Below, one piece after another: positions 13,401-22,700 of a stretch of DNA of 64,000 bases. The DNA is taken from assembly GCA_963576725.1 (NCBI GenBank), contig OY755246.1, forward strand, positions 71,230,371 through 71,294,370. The letters run 5' to 3'. The notes under the pieces are model-generated. The model ran no database searches, was not told where the DNA came from, and saw nothing but the letters and a program-made list of their open reading frames with translations. How positions within the stretch are numbered: position 1 is the first letter of the stretch; every line of letters begins with the position of its first letter. This DNA is from Azorinus chamasolen (lineage: Eukaryota > Mollusca > Bivalvia > Cardiida > Solecurtidae). The position numbers and the translations under genes are program-made.

Positions 13401-15594
13401 CATACTAGACAGCTGCTATAGGAGTTGTATACTAGACAGCTGCTATAGGCTATAGGAGTTACATACTAGACAGCTGCTATAGGAGTTACATACTAGACAG
13501 CTGCTGTAGGAGTTACATACTAGACAGCTGCTATAGGAGTTACATACTAGACAGCTGCTATAGGAGTTACATACTAGACAGCTGCTATAGGAGTTACATA
13601 CTAGACAGCTACTATAGAAGATGCATACAAGACAGCTGCTATAGGAGTTGTCTGATTAGTGTCTGCTCCAGGAGCTTATATATTACACATCAGATGTTCC
13701 ACACCTAATGAGCTTATATATTACACATCAGATGTTCCACACCTAATGAGCTTATATATTACACATCAGATGTTCCACACCTAATGAGCTTATATATTAC
13801 ACATCAGATGTTCCACACCTAATGAGCTTATATATTACACATCAGATGTTCCACACCTAATGAACTTATATATTACACATCAGATGTACCACACCTGAGA
13901 ATGTTAGCTGCACTTGTGTTACTAAACATCTGATCTGTATTGAAACAAAGGCAACAATGAAGTTGCTTTTAACCCTTTCCCTTTGTATATTCATGTAAGA
14001 AATAATAACATCATGAATAATAATTAGATTATTGATATTGGCATATGAACACAATACATTTTGTGGCAGACAGAGACTGTAGGATCTATTCTATACCATT
14101 AACAAACAGAGCAGATCCTCATCAGACTGTTCCTATAGGAGCTGTCACATCTGGGTCTATTGTTCGCAAAACTTGAAAAGACGTTTATATGAGGGAATGG
14201 GTTAATGCAAGTTAGTTGTCAGGCCTTTTTCTGGTATTTACATGGGACCATTAAATTCCCGATGCAAAATAGGTAACATTTATCCCAGTCTTGGAAAAGA
14301 AAATCCTATTTTATATGAGTTTAATATGCAGTTAGTTATTAACCTTGTCCCACATTAATATTCATGTTAGAAATAATGAATTAATGAATATTAATTAGAT
14401 TCATTTGTTATAATAGCACATGGACACAGGAATGTTTGGCCATGGCAGATACTGTAGAATCATATCTATATTATATCATTAGTAAACAGAGAAGACCCTG
14501 ATCAGACAGCTCCTATAGGAGCTGTCTGATATGGGTCTAACTCTGTTTGCAAAGGCGTAGAAAGGCTTATTTATGGAGTAAAGGGTTAAAATGCATGTTT
14601 CTCAAAATTGCCAGAAAAGCCTGACTGTAATTTGCAGTGTAGCCAGATTAGATGGCACCTGGAGGAGCCCTCTGATCAGAGTCTGCACTGTTTTCATTCA
14701 AATTTCAAACAGATTTACTCATAATTGAATAACTATGTTAATTGGCTTGTTTTAATCCCGAAGCAGAATGATGGTGTACTGGCATTTGCAAACTGTATAC
14801 CCAGATCAGAGGGTTCCATTGAGGAGCCATCTGATTAGAGTCTGCACTGTTTGTCATTCAAAATCCTCTTGCAAGTTATACCATTTTATACTCCTTTATA
14901 TGATTATAAACCATTTTATACTCCATTATATGATTATAAACCATTTTATACTCCATTATACGATTATAAACCATTTTATACTCCATTAAACACATATCAC
15001 TCTAAAAATTCATTATCGACAGGGCTAAAGTGCTATAGCTTAAAGAATTTAATCCTTTACTCCATGAATATTCATGAAAGGAAAAATAAATTAATAAATA
15101 TTATAAAAGCACATGGACAAACAAAGTTTTGGCCATGGCAGAAACTGTAGACTCATATCTATATCTTAAGCACACAGAAACTACACAGGAGCTGTCTGAT
15201 CTGGGTGTACTCTGTCTGATCTGGGTGTACTCTGTCTGTTCTGGGTGTACTCTGTCTGATCTGGGTGTACTCTGTCTGATCTGGGTGTACTCTGTCTGAT
15301 CTGGGTACTGTCTGATCTGGGAGTACTCTGTTTGCAAAGGCATAGAAAGGCTTACAGAATAAATCTTTGCATAGAAAGACGTATAGAATAAAGTGTTAAG
15401 TAAGTTGAATCTGTGTTATGTATATGTTTTATTCTTATCAACAGATACACATGTGGGATTCCGGCACGGGCCAGCTGGCTCAAAGTCTGATCGTAGGGGG
15501 TGTGACTGTAGACATGTGTTCATTCCGAGTCAACAACAGAATGTATCTGGCCGCCCTTACAGACAAACAGTGTAAAGTGTTCAAGTGGACCTGA
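1363..15594 (+). CDS. RFWD3: RFWD3-type E3 ubiquitin ligase, C-terminal WD40 part (5 exons, 5' end outside window)
   Basis: Joined exons 1363-1464, 5945-6108, 8903-9106, 11849-12224 and 15445-15594 total 996 nt, i.e. 331 codons plus a TGA stop, with every intron starting GT, ending AG and keeping phase. The protein shows WD40-propeller sequence recognisable as RFWD3: PLFPGFGVKK, then TIHSKAIRDVAFHP, AWSCVWNADDRNYFYAGLQNG, VHTFHGGRTQTVLS, CGGDETNN, MWDSGTGQL and the C-terminal KVFKWT. Vertebrate RFWD3 is about 770 residues with RING and coiled coil at the N-terminus and the WD40 region at the C-terminus. Only the last part is here, so the RING exons must lie left of position 1. In vertebrates the protein ubiquitinates RPA and RAD51 at stalled forks and crosslinks and stabilises p53; that role is inferred by homology. 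Introns are 2.2-4.5 kb and filled with minisatellites. Confidence 0.9.
1672..3580. repeat. 46-bp satellite array A
   Basis: About 40 units of 44-46 bp built on GTATTATTGACTGGGACTAT, GAGAGTTTATACTGTGACCC. Units differ by alternating variants (GTGACCCA versus GTGAACCA; TATTATTG versus TATTACTG). Short open frames here are artefacts of the periodicity. Confidence 0.95.
3579..4157. mobile_element. Insertion splitting the satellite, with a 22-bp inverted repeat and CRE motifs
   Basis: Unrelated sequence interrupts the satellite: the satellite stops in CAGTTTATA and resumes at TTTATACTG. It holds TGACGTCA at about 3761 and 3773. At 4063-4084 and 4136-4157 it has a perfect 22-bp inverted repeat (AAATATCACATCCCATGGAG AG) around a 51-nt loop. 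The class is unknown; it could be a MITE or a deleted TIR element. Confidence 0.55.
4157..5750. repeat. 54-55-bp satellite array B with higher-order duplication
   Basis: A related but longer unit, with TGACTTGGACCATAAGTATG then ACAGTTTATACTGTAAGCC. The block at about 4385-4830 is repeated at about 5038-5480 with the same order of unit variants (for example the GGTATGATAGACTCGG unit), so a segment of about 650 bp was duplicated after the units diverged. Confidence 0.9.
5945..6108 (+). CDS. RFWD3: RFWD3 exon B
   Basis: The acceptor is TTTTCAG and the donor GTAAGT at 6109. It encodes INVMDFKTCQYLTIHSKAIR and DVAFHPSVEDGMLLSCGLDK and ends after two bases of a Ser codon. The HSK-IR--AF-P and LLS--LDK-K-TSL pattern is the RFWD3 WD40 signature. 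Confidence 0.9.
6229..6425. repeat. Dispersed palindromic element (FB family), partial copy
   Basis: It begins TAACCCATTAC..CTCCATAAATACACC, with the core CAGAGTAGGAGCTGTCTGACC and CTGCCATGGCCCAG. It belongs to the roughly 240-bp family described at 14339-14589. Confidence 0.6.
6660..8110. repeat. Diverged dispersed repeats in RFWD3 intron
   Basis: Stretches of a repeat with the phrases ATGCCATATCTCTG, TGCAAAAATCACAT and GAATTCAATGAAACTCAACATG occur at about 7440, 7550, 7850 and 8000 with a spacing of about 150-300 bp. It is preceded by a CCAAGACTATTTGTCGCATTC region. No gene is recognised. Confidence 0.5.
8205..8843. repeat. FB-family element whose interior expanded into a 28-bp minisatellite
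   Basis: The left end (ATGACATCATGAATATTAAT) and right end (GAGCTGTCTGATCTGGGTTT ... GGAAAGGGTTAA) are of the FB family. Between them, 8281-8726 holds about 15 units of GTGGCATAAACTGTAGAGTA TGTTGGCC, which correspond to the family's internal GGCCATGGCAGAAACTGTAGA segment. Reverse-strand frames of up to 146 codons across it are artefacts. Confidence 0.85.
8903..9106 (+). CDS. RFWD3: RFWD3 exon C
   Basis: The acceptor is TTTGTAG and the donor GTACAT at 9107. The first base completes the Ser codon of the previous exon (VVQS-YDTPLPAWSCVW) and the last two bases start an Arg codon. The encoded blade contains NYFYAGLQNGLVLEFDIRNT. Confidence 0.9.
9300..9784. repeat. 41-bp minisatellite, 12 units
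   Basis: The unit is AGATGACTTGGGTAAACAGT TTGGACCCAGGGCAGATACA G, nearly identical throughout. Because 41 is not a multiple of 3 and the unit lacks stops on the minus strand, two overlapping frames (195 and 181 codons) stay open. They have no homology and are judged non-coding. Confidence 0.95.
9785..9965. repeat. Short tandem block (AACTGTTAGACACTCTGTCAT)
   Basis: Four to five irregular copies of a 20-40-bp unit with GTTAGACACTCTGTCAT and TTAGAAATGAAGGGA, adjacent to the 41-bp array. Confidence 0.8.
10403..10522. repeat. 24-bp minisatellite, 5 units
   Basis: Units are CATCTCATCAGGACCTGTTT GACA with one C/T variant. It abuts an FB-family element starting at about 10526. Confidence 0.95.
10526..10749. 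repeat. FB-family palindromic element, near full-length
   Basis: It runs from ACTCCATAAATACACC through CAGAGTAGACCCCAGATCAC, GGAGCTGTCTGACCAGGGTC, CCATGGCCAAACATTTCTGT and TCATTATTTCTTACAGGAAT to ATGGAGTAAAGGGTTAA. Its orientation is opposite to the copy at 14339. Confidence 0.75.
10785..11610. repeat. Dispersed element with internal ~150-bp repeats (inverted relative of 23370-23890)
   Basis: It begins CGGATTTTTCAAGAAAAATC, then GGCTTATAGTTTGGCGAAAA and a GGGCGGG run, followed by 4-5 diverged units with TAACTTCTGAACTAC, CTAGACAATTCAT, GGTATGCAGATAGCTT and CAAGGTCAAGGTCACTATTT. A copy in the opposite orientation occupies about 23370-23890. Confidence 0.7.
11849..12224 (+). CDS. RFWD3: RFWD3 exon D
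   Basis: The acceptor is ATTTCAG and the donor GTAAGG at 12225. The first base completes the Arg codon; the exon ends in phase 0 after NNT. It encodes SGGLMVGQLDKVSFFES, then TRHILASYRPTAKHATIRHQ, NVCSCNVVHTFHGGRTQ and LLVCGGDETNNT, collinear with vertebrate RFWD3. Confidence 0.9.
12276..12490. repeat. FB-family element, diverged
   Basis: It has TTTAACCCTTCACCTCATGA, AAATAATGACATCATGAATA and a diverged core GATCAGGGTCGTTTGATCTG GATCTGCTCTGTTTGC. It lies just after an RFWD3 exon. Confidence 0.65.
12838..13650. repeat. 27-bp minisatellite with higher-order structure
   Basis: About 29 units of GAGTTACATACTAGACAGCT GCTATAG, alternating ACTAGAC and ACAAGAC variants, with a 6-bp GGCTAT expansion recurring at about 13069, 13157, 13350 and 13441. 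This indicates duplication of a block of about 280 bp. The unit resembles the FB core AGACAGCTCCTATAGGAGCT. Confidence 0.92.
13672..13898. repeat. 38-bp minisatellite, 6 units
   Basis: The unit is GAGCTTATATATTACACATC AGATGTTCCACACCTAAT, almost invariant. Confidence 0.95.
13970..14205. repeat. FB-family element, full-length
   Basis: It runs from TTTAACCCTTTCCCTTTGTA to GTTTATATGAGGGAATGGG TTAA, with the core AAACAGAGCAGATCCTCATC AGACTG..CCTATAGGAGCTG. Complementary ends and a palindromic core give it a fold-back form. Confidence 0.8.
14339..14589. repeat. FB-family element, best-preserved copy in the window
   Basis: The ends are TTAACCTTGTCCCACATTAA and TTATGGAGTAAAGGGTTAA. Order of parts: ATATTCATGTTAGAAATAATG, GGCATAT-like AGCACATGGACACAGGAAT, GGCCATGGCAGATACTGTAG, TATATCATTAGTAAACAGAG, and the perfect palindromic core ATCAGACAGCTCCTATAGGA GCTGTCTGAT, then GGGTCTAACTCTGTTTGC. 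The family recurs at least 25 times here in both orientations. No coding capacity; probably a non-autonomous DNA element. The superfamily is not determined. Confidence 0.8.
14876..14990. repeat. 31-bp AT-rich minisatellite
   Basis: Four units of TATACCATTTTATACTCCAT TATATGATTATAAAC in tandem. Confidence 0.9.
15050..15399. repeat. FB-family element with a 20-24-bp internal expansion
   Basis: The left end is TTTAATCCTTTACTCCATGA and the right end AAAGTGTTAA. Inside, 15196-15328 repeats CTGTCTGATCTGGGTGTACT six times. This is the family's own CTGTCTGATCTGGGTCTACTC segment amplified in place. Confidence 0.85.
15445..15594 (+). CDS. RFWD3: RFWD3 terminal coding exon
   Basis: The acceptor is ATCAACAG. 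The frame IHMWDSGTGQLAQSLIVGG continues to KQCKVFKWT and then TGA at 15592-15594. The final blade ends V-K-W-T, like the VHIYKWE end of the vertebrate protein. The 3' UTR follows; no clear AATAAA was located in the next 400 nt. Confidence 0.88.
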   Translation: MHMWDSGTGQLAQSLIVGGVTVDMCSFRVNNRMYLAALTDKQCKVFKWT

Positions 15595-16130
15595 TGCTGC
15601 TACACACATTGCGAGTCATATTGTGAAGATTGTTCTCAGGTGTTAACACTGCCCCCATTATGGGAGTTTTTTTAAAACAGTTTAGATCCAGATGTGAATA
15701 CTGCTACTGAGTAACCCGTGTGTCATTAATATACAAACTGTATGACACACTGATTACAAACTGTATGACACACTGATTACAAACTGTATAACACACTAAG
15801 TATTTGCAGAGAATTGGAATGAAAATGTTCATCATGAATTACCTTTGACAATTTTTCACAAGAAATTCAGGGTGTTCCACAGTGTGAAGTTATACCCTTA
15901 TACCAAACTCCTCACAGTGATCTCCCTTGTCACTACGTGCGGTCATCACTGCCACCACAAGTTTTTTAGCTAGATTTTAACTAAAATTTGTTTTTGCACA
16001 TTTTATTTTTTTGAATGTAGATTTCAACAGTTTTCGATTTTGTTTCATATTTCTGCACCGGTAAAGCCAGCAAAGTAGAACAATAATCAGCTTTCCTAAG
16101 AAAAGAATTTTGGTAACCTTTTACACGATT
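15595..16130. other. RFWD3 3' UTR and flank
   Basis: Sequence after the RFWD3 stop. It contains a small triplicate of ACAAACTGTATGACACACTG (15735-15795). No polyadenylation signal with canonical AATAAA was located confidently. Confidence 0.5.
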
Positions 16131-16134
16131 TTTA

Positions 16135-17580
16135 GCTCACCAGAGCACAAAGTGCTCAGGGTGAGCTTTTGTGATCGCCTGATGTCCGTCGTGGTGCGGT
16201 GTGCGTCGTCCCGCGTCAACAATTTGAACCTTTAAAAATCTTCTTCTCTGAATCTACAGGGTTCTGAGCTTTCATCTTTGGCACATAGCATCATCTGTAG
16301 GTCCTCTACAAAAGTTATATCAATTATGCCCCTGGGGTCAAAATTGGCCCCGCCCCAGGGGTGCCTTGTTTTCTATAGAAATATATAGTAAAAGTTTGAA
16401 AATCTTCTCCTCTGAAACTGGAAGGTTCTCAGCTTTCATATTTGGCACATAGCATCATGTTCAGGTCCTTTACAAACGTTATATAAATATGCCCCTGGGG
16501 TCAAAATTGGCCCTGCCCCAGGGGTAGCCAGTTTTCAATAGAAGCATATAGTGAAAACTTTGAAAATCTTCTCCTCTAAAACTGAATGGTCCTCAGCTTT
16601 CATATTTGGCACATAGCATCATCTTCAGGTCCTTTACTAATGTTATATAAATTATGCCCCTGGGATCAAAATTGGCCCCGCCCCAGGGGTGGTCAGTTTT
16701 CAATAGAAACATATAGTGAAATCTTTTAAAATCTTCTCCTCTGAAACTGGAAGGTTCTCAGCTTTCATATTTGTCACATAGCATCATGTTCAGGTCCTCT
16801 ACAAAAGTTATATAAATTATGCCCCTGGGGTCAAAATTGGCCCCGCCCCAGGGGTGGTCAGTTTCAATAGAAACATATAGTAAAACTTTGAATATCTTCT
16901 CTGAAACTGGAAGGTTCTCAGCTTTCATATTTGGCACATAGCATCATGATCAGGTCCTCTACAACAGTTATATAAATTATGCCCCTGGGGTTAAAATTGG
17001 CCCCGCCCCAGGGGTAGCCAGTTTTCAAAAGAAACATATAGTGTAAACTTTGAAAATCTTCTCCTCTTCAACTGGAAGGTTCTCAGCTTTCATATTTGGC
17101 ACATATCATCATGTTCAGGTCCTTTACAAAAGTTATATAAATTATGCCCCTGGGGTCAAAATTGGCCCGCCCCAGGGATGGACAGTTTTCAATAGAAACA
17201 TAATAGTGAAAACTTTGAAAATCTTCTCGTCTGAAACTAGAAGGTTCTCAGCTTCCATATTTGACACATAGCATCATGTTCAGGTCCTCTTCAAAAGTTA
17301 AATAAATTATGTCCCTGGGGTCAAAATTGGCCCCGCCCCAGGGGTAGCCAGTTTTCAAAAGAAACATATAGTGTAAACTTTGAAAATCTTCTCCTCTGAA
17401 TCTATAAGGTTCTCAGCTTTCATATTTGGCACATAGCATCATGTTCATGTGCCCATTGGGTCAAAATTGGCCCCGCCCCAGGGCCAGCTAATTTTCTATA
17501 GAAACATATAGTGAAAACTTTGAAAATCTTCTCCTCTGATTGTCTGGTGAGCGCTTCAGGGCCATTCTGGCCCTCTTGTT
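16135..17580. mobile_element. TIR-ended element with internal ~155-bp tandem units, copy 1
   Basis: It starts AGCTCACCAGAGCACAAAG and ends GTCTGGTGAGCGCTTCAGGG CC..CTCTTGTT; GCTCACCAG and CTGGTGAGC are inverted ends. In between are about eight units of about 155 bp with AATCTTCTCCTCTGAAACTG, TTTCATATTTGGCACATAGC, ATGCCCCTGGGGTCAAAATT and GGCCCCGCCCCAGGGGTGG. Each unit has the GC-rich hairpin CCCTGGGG...CCCCAGGG. It has no protein and is probably non-autonomous. Confidence 0.75.
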
Positions 17581-19208
17581 AGCTCACCAGAGCACAAAGT
17601 GCTCAGGGTGAGCTTTTGTGATCGCCAGATGTCTGTCGTCCGTCGTCGGGCGTCAACAATTTGAACCTTTAAAAATCTTCTCCTCTGAATCTACAGGGTT
17701 CTCAGCTTTCATCTTTGGTACATAGCATCACCAATAGGTCCTCTACAAAAGTTATATAAATTATGCCCCTTGGGTCAAAATTGGCCCCGCCCCAGGGGTG
17801 GGAAGTTTTCAATAGAAACATATAGTAAAACTTTGAAAATCTTCTCCTCTGAAACCAGAAGGTTATTAGCTTTCATATTTGGCACAAAGCATCATGTTCA
17901 GGTCCTCTACAAAAGTTATATAAATTATGACCCTGGGGTCAAAATTGGCCCCGCCCCAGGGGTGGACAGTTTTCAATAGAAACAAATAATGAAATCTTTG
18001 AAAATCTTCTCCTCTGAAACTGAAAGGCTCTCATCTTTCATATTTGGCACAGAGCAGCATATTCAGGTCCTCTACAAAAGTTATATAAATTAAGGCCCTG
18101 GGGTCAAAATTGGCCCCGCCCCAGGGGTGGGCAGTTTCCAATAGAAATATATAGTGAAAACTTTGAAAATCTTCTCCTCTGAAACTAGAAGGTTCTCAGC
18201 TTTCATATTTGGCATTTAGCATCATGTTCAGGTCCTCTACAAAAGCTATATAAATTATGGCCCTGGGGTTAAAATTAGCCCCGCCCCAGGGGTGGGCAGT
18301 TTTCAATGGAAACAAATAGTGAAATCTTTGAAAATCTTCTCTTCTGAAACTGGAAGGCGCTTAGCTTTCATATTTGGCACAGATCATCATGTTCATGTCC
18401 TCTACAAAAGTTATATAAATTATGTCCCTGGGGTCAAAATTGGGGCCGCCCCAGGGGTGGGAAGTTTTCAATAGAATCATATAGTAAACCTTTGAAAATC
18501 TTCTCCTTTGAAATCAGAAGTTTCTCAGCTTTCATATTTGGCACATAGCATCATGTTCAGGTCCTCTACAAACGTTATATTAATTATGCCCCTGGGGTCA
18601 AAATTGGCCCCGCCCCAGGGATGGGCAGTTTTCAATAGAAAAAAATAGTGAAATCTTTGAAAATCTTCTCCTCTGAAACTGGAAGGCGCTCAGCTTTCAT
18701 ATTTGGCACATAGCATCATGTTCAGGTCCTCTACAAAAGTTATATTAATTATTGCCCTGGGGTCAAAATTGTCCCCGCCCCAGGGGTGGGCAGTTTTCAA
18801 TAGAAACAAATAGTGAAAACTTTGAAAATCTTCTCTGAATCTGGAAAGTTCTCAGCTTTCATATTTGGCACATAGCATCATGTATAGGTCCTCTACAAAA
18901 GTTATATGAATTATGGCCCTGGGGTCAAAATTGTCCCCGCCCCAGGGGTGAGTATTTTTCAGCAGAAACATATAGAGAAAACTTTGAAGATCTTCTCCTC
19001 TGAAACTGAAAGGTTCTCAGCTTTAATATTTGGCTCATAGCATCATGTTCAAGTCCTGTACAAAAGTTATATATATTACGCCCCTGGGGTCAAAATTGGA
19101 CTGCCCCAGGGCCGGCTAGTTTTCTATAGAAACATATAGTGAAAACTTTGAAAATCTTCTCCTCTGATTGTCTGGTGAGCGCTTCAGGGCCATTCTGGCC
19201 CTCTTGTT
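17580..19208. mobile_element. TIR-ended element with internal ~155-bp tandem units, copy 2
   Basis: Directly adjacent to copy 1 and in the same orientation. It starts again with AGCTCACCAGAGCACAAAGT GCTC and ends with the same GTCTGGTGAGCGCTTCAGGG block ending CCCTCTTGTT. It has about ten units of the same 155-bp repeat. The head-to-tail pair suggests tandem duplication of the element. Confidence 0.75.
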
Positions 19209-19257
19209 TAAAATAGACCACCGGTGCTGATTTTTATCAGGCCACCGGTTGTTGAAA

Positions 19258-19500
19258 ATGTCAAACTTAATTCGGGACGCTGTACATGAATATGATTCTC
19301 AAATTTCCGAACAGATTAAATGTTTTGAATATTTTCTTGCGGGACAGGGTGTAATAGTTAATTTATCGGTTGGCAACGGTAAGAGTTTGCAGCCGAAATA
19401 GCGTCTGCCATTGTTTGATCACATGATGTACACCATGGTCATGTGGATGTTGTGGTGGCAGGGATCTCTTCAGCATAGCGATTAGGGGAGATAACTGCCT
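19258..19500 (+). pseudogene. RecQ-like helicase N-terminal fragment (frameshifted remnant)
   Basis: An ATG at 19258 opens MSNLIRDAVHEYDSQISEQI then KCFEYFLAGQGVIVNLSVGN GKSLQ. This has the shape of a RecQ-type helicase start: Q-motif-like region, then a Walker A with GNGKS in place of G-GKS. The frame stops at TAG (19398-19400). A second frame nearby reads HVDVVVAGISSA, like the VVVVSPLISL strand after motif I. It is a broken fragment, either a decayed retrocopy or cargo of a mobile element. No further helicase motifs were found downstream. Confidence 0.45.
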
Positions 19501-20085
19501 TGTAGGTTGCCCTTATACAAGGAAAACTTTTTCCTTTATTCAGTGTAGAAGAATGTTTTTACAACTTACTCAGAACTGTATTTAGAAAATCTAATTGATA
19601 TTTTCCTACCAGACCCTATCTTCCTGCAACTCAACAGATTCACCTTTCTGAGGCAATTCTACTGATTTGCAGCGAGAAAAGATCTGGGCCCATATTCATA
19701 AAGCTCCATAGGAATATTTTAACCTCAGGAAAACTTAAGGAGAAATATTCTGTCTATAGCAAAACTGTAGAGCAAATTTTCAATCACTGATTCTCAGAAT
19801 TCTTAGTTAAGTATATATTTAGGGATTTTTCTGAAAAGTGTAACATGACAAACAGTGGACACCCTGATGAGAGGGATGCTCTAGTAGCGTGTGACTCTTG
19901 AGGGTTATGTTGAAAAGTTAACAAACTTTTTTATGTGGAGCTGTAAACTTGGTTAGTGTGTGGCCAAAACACATGTGATAACTTGACATGGTACATTATA
20001 GAGGAAGGACAGAGTTTCAAAGCTGTAGACAAGAAGAACACTGGTCCATCTATCTTATACCTTATCCCATAAATATTAATTTGAT
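19501..20085. other. Intergenic, no gene seen
   Basis: AT-rich sequence. It includes CCCATATTCATAAAGCTCCA TAGG-type repeat phrases common in dispersed elements. No coding or RNA gene is recognised. Confidence 0.4.
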
Positions 20086-21240
20086 TATTATACCCCCTCC
20101 ACCTGTGGTGGGGGCTATATAGGAATCACCTTGTCCGTCCATCCGTCATTCGTCACTCGCGTTTTTCCGGGACATTTGCTTTTTTCTTAAAAACTGTTTA
20201 TGATACCACCTTCAAACTTACTACATAGTATAAGTGTTATGTGGGGACAATCTTCTCCATGTTTCATAACTCTTGCACAAAATTTGACAGAATTATGCCC
20301 CTTTTTAACTTCATATTTTGTCTCTAAATTAAGACATATTTTTGGGACATGCCATTTTCTTGAAACCTGTTTATGATATTGTCTTCAAACTTGGTACACA
20401 TTATGAGGGTGATGAGAGGATGTGCAGTCAACAAGGATTGTAACTCTAAATTCATTTTTTAGGGAGTTATTCCCCTTAGTAACTTTTCAGAAGCGATTTT
20501 TTGTCCGTAGCATAACTTCTCAAGTATTGTAGGCACAACTGTGAAACTTTAGATATGGATAGAGGGTGATGAGAGGATGTGCAGTCAACAAAGGTTGTAA
20601 CTCTAAATTCTTTTTTGAGGGAGTTATCCCCCTTAGTTACCTTTCAGAAGCATTTTTTTGTCCAGAGCATAACTTCTCAAGTATTGTCGGCACAACTGTG
20701 ACACTTTATATATGGATAGATGGTGATAAGAGAATATGCAGTCAATAAGGGTTGTAACTCTAAATTCATTATTGAGAGAGTTATTCCCCTTAGTTACTTT
20801 TCAGAAGCAATTTTTTTGTCTGGAGCATAACTTCTCAAGTTTTGTAGGTACAACTTTGAAACTGTGTATATGGATAGAGGGTGATGAGAGCATGTGCAGT
20901 CAACAAGGACTGTAACTCTAAATTCATTCATGTTAGAGGGATTTATTCATATACATGTATTAATTTTTTTTTATTTTATTTGTTTTGTCCAGAGCATAAC
21001 TTCTCAAGTACTACGTCTAATTTTCTTCACCATTGAACCTCAAATTTTGCATATGCATTTATAATGATGTGTGTGACATACTTTTTATGCGAGTCATTCC
21101 TTGACTGGACTTTAAGAATTTTCTTTCCACAGGTGTGGATGAAAGGATTATTGAGCTATTGTCTTTTATATTGAAGTCATTGGATCTTTTGACAATGTGG
21201 TGGGTGGGGGTATCAATCACCTTTAGTGATAGTTCTAGTT
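20085..21240. repeat. GGGGGTAT-type element with ~200-bp internal repeats
   Basis: It starts ATTATACCCCCTCCACCTGT and ends GGTGGGTGGGGGTATCAATC ACCTTTAGTGAT. Internal units repeat GATGAGAGGATGTGCAGTCA ACAA, GTTGTAACTCTAAATTC and GAGCATAACTTCTCAAGTA four times. A short deleted copy lies at 22958-23135 with the same ends. Confidence 0.7.
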
Positions 21241-21443
21241 TATTACTGTATGAATATTCATGGACTGAAATTTTATAATTAGACGTAAACAATGAAATTT
21301 ATGGATGAGACAAAAACTTCACAATCCGATCTTTATCATTTCATAATAAGCAAACGGAGCAGACCCTGTTCATCCGAGAGGAGCTGTCTGATCTGGATCT
21401 GTTCTGTTGCAAAGGTGCCAAAATTCGTCTATATGAGGGAAAC
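21240..21443. repeat. FB-family element, diverged
   Basis: It shows TGTATGAATATTCATGGACT and the core CGGAGCAGACCCTGTTCATC .. GAGGAGCTGTCTGATCTGG. Confidence 0.55.
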
Positions 21444-21825
21444 CTCTCTGTGTGAAACCCTTTCTTGTTGGTAGTGTTTGAATCTCTAAGCATGGGTGAT
21501 TCTGATGAAAACCAACAAGATTGGGTTTGAAATGTAGAACTTTCTCTATCATCTGCAGCTCTGAAATTGAGAGAATGGTAGAAGAATAATCTCCATTGAT
21601 GGACTAGAATGACAAACTTTTCCCCACTGAAGGGATATTATTGATAAGTTGGTTTGGAACATTTTTCCCCACTGAAGGGATATTATTGATAAGTTGGTTT
21701 GGACCATTTTTCTGCTATGCATAAAGTAGACAAATTTTCTGTGAGGACTTTTTTTGAGAAGAGTATTGTAGACAAGACTGGAGAAATGTTGAACTCTTCT
21801 AATGATAAGTGTGTCTTCACTGGTA

Positions 21826-22195
21826 TTTGCAAACAGCTTGAAGTCTGATGAGAAACAGAGTACCTGGGATAAACAGCTTGGAGTCTGATGAGAAACAGAG
21901 TACCTGGGATAAACAGCTTGGAGTCTGATAAGAAACAGAGTACCTGGGATAAACAGCTTGGAGTCTGGTGAGAAACAGAGTACCTGGGATAAACAGATTG
22001 AAGTCTGATGAGAAACAGAGTACCTGGGATAAACAGCTTAGAGTCTGATGAGAAACAGAGTACCTAGGCTAAACAGCTTGGAGTCCGATGAGAAACAGAG
22101 TACCTGGGATAAACAGCTTGGAGTCCGATGAGAAACAGAGTACCTAGAATAAACAGCTTGGAGTCTGATGAGAAACAGAGTACCTGGGAGTCTCA
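21826..22195. repeat. 40-bp minisatellite, 9 units
   Basis: The unit is ACAGCTTGGAGTCTGATGAG AAACAGAGTACCTGGGATAA, with a few substitutions. Upstream, at about 21620-21710, a 50-bp block (CCCCACTGAAGGGATATTAT) is duplicated once. Confidence 0.95.
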
Positions 22196-22308
22196 TCAGG
22201 ATCCAAGCTGTTTGACACTTGGTCAGTAGTTTCTGAAAAGTTTGATCCAATCAGAAGCCACTAAAAAGGTCAGCAAATCAGAATTTGAGCAGACATTATA
22301 TTTTCAGC

Positions 22309-22485
22309 ATGAAGGTTTTACAGTTGACTATTACAGTTGTTCCATTGTGACACTGAAGGGTTTACAGTTGACTATTACAGTTGTTCCATTGTGACACTGA
22401 AGGGTTTACAGTTGACTATTACAGTTGTTCCATTGTGACACTGAAGGGTTTACAGTTGACTATTACAGTTGATTCAAATTGTGAC
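22309..22485. repeat. 44-bp minisatellite, 4 units
   Basis: The unit is GGGTTTACAGTTGACTATTA CAGTTGTTCCATTGTGACAC TGAA. Confidence 0.95.
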
Positions 22486-22544
22486 ACTGATAATCCAAAT
22501 GATTGCCTGTGCCAAATGTCTTTCACACCGATGTGTTCAGACTT

Positions 22545-22687
22545 GTAAGAATGGTGACAGTGGTTGTGTAAGGATGGTGACAGTGGTTGTGTAAGGATGG
22601 TGACAGTGGTTGTGTAAGGATGGTGACAGTGGTTGTGTAAGGACAGTGGTTGTGTAAGGATGGTGACAGTGGTTGTGTAAGGATGAT
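22545..22687. repeat. 23-bp minisatellite, ~6 units
   Basis: The unit is AAGGATGGTGACAGTGGTTG TGT, with one shortened copy. Confidence 0.95.
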
Positions 22688-22700
22688 CTATGCATGCATA

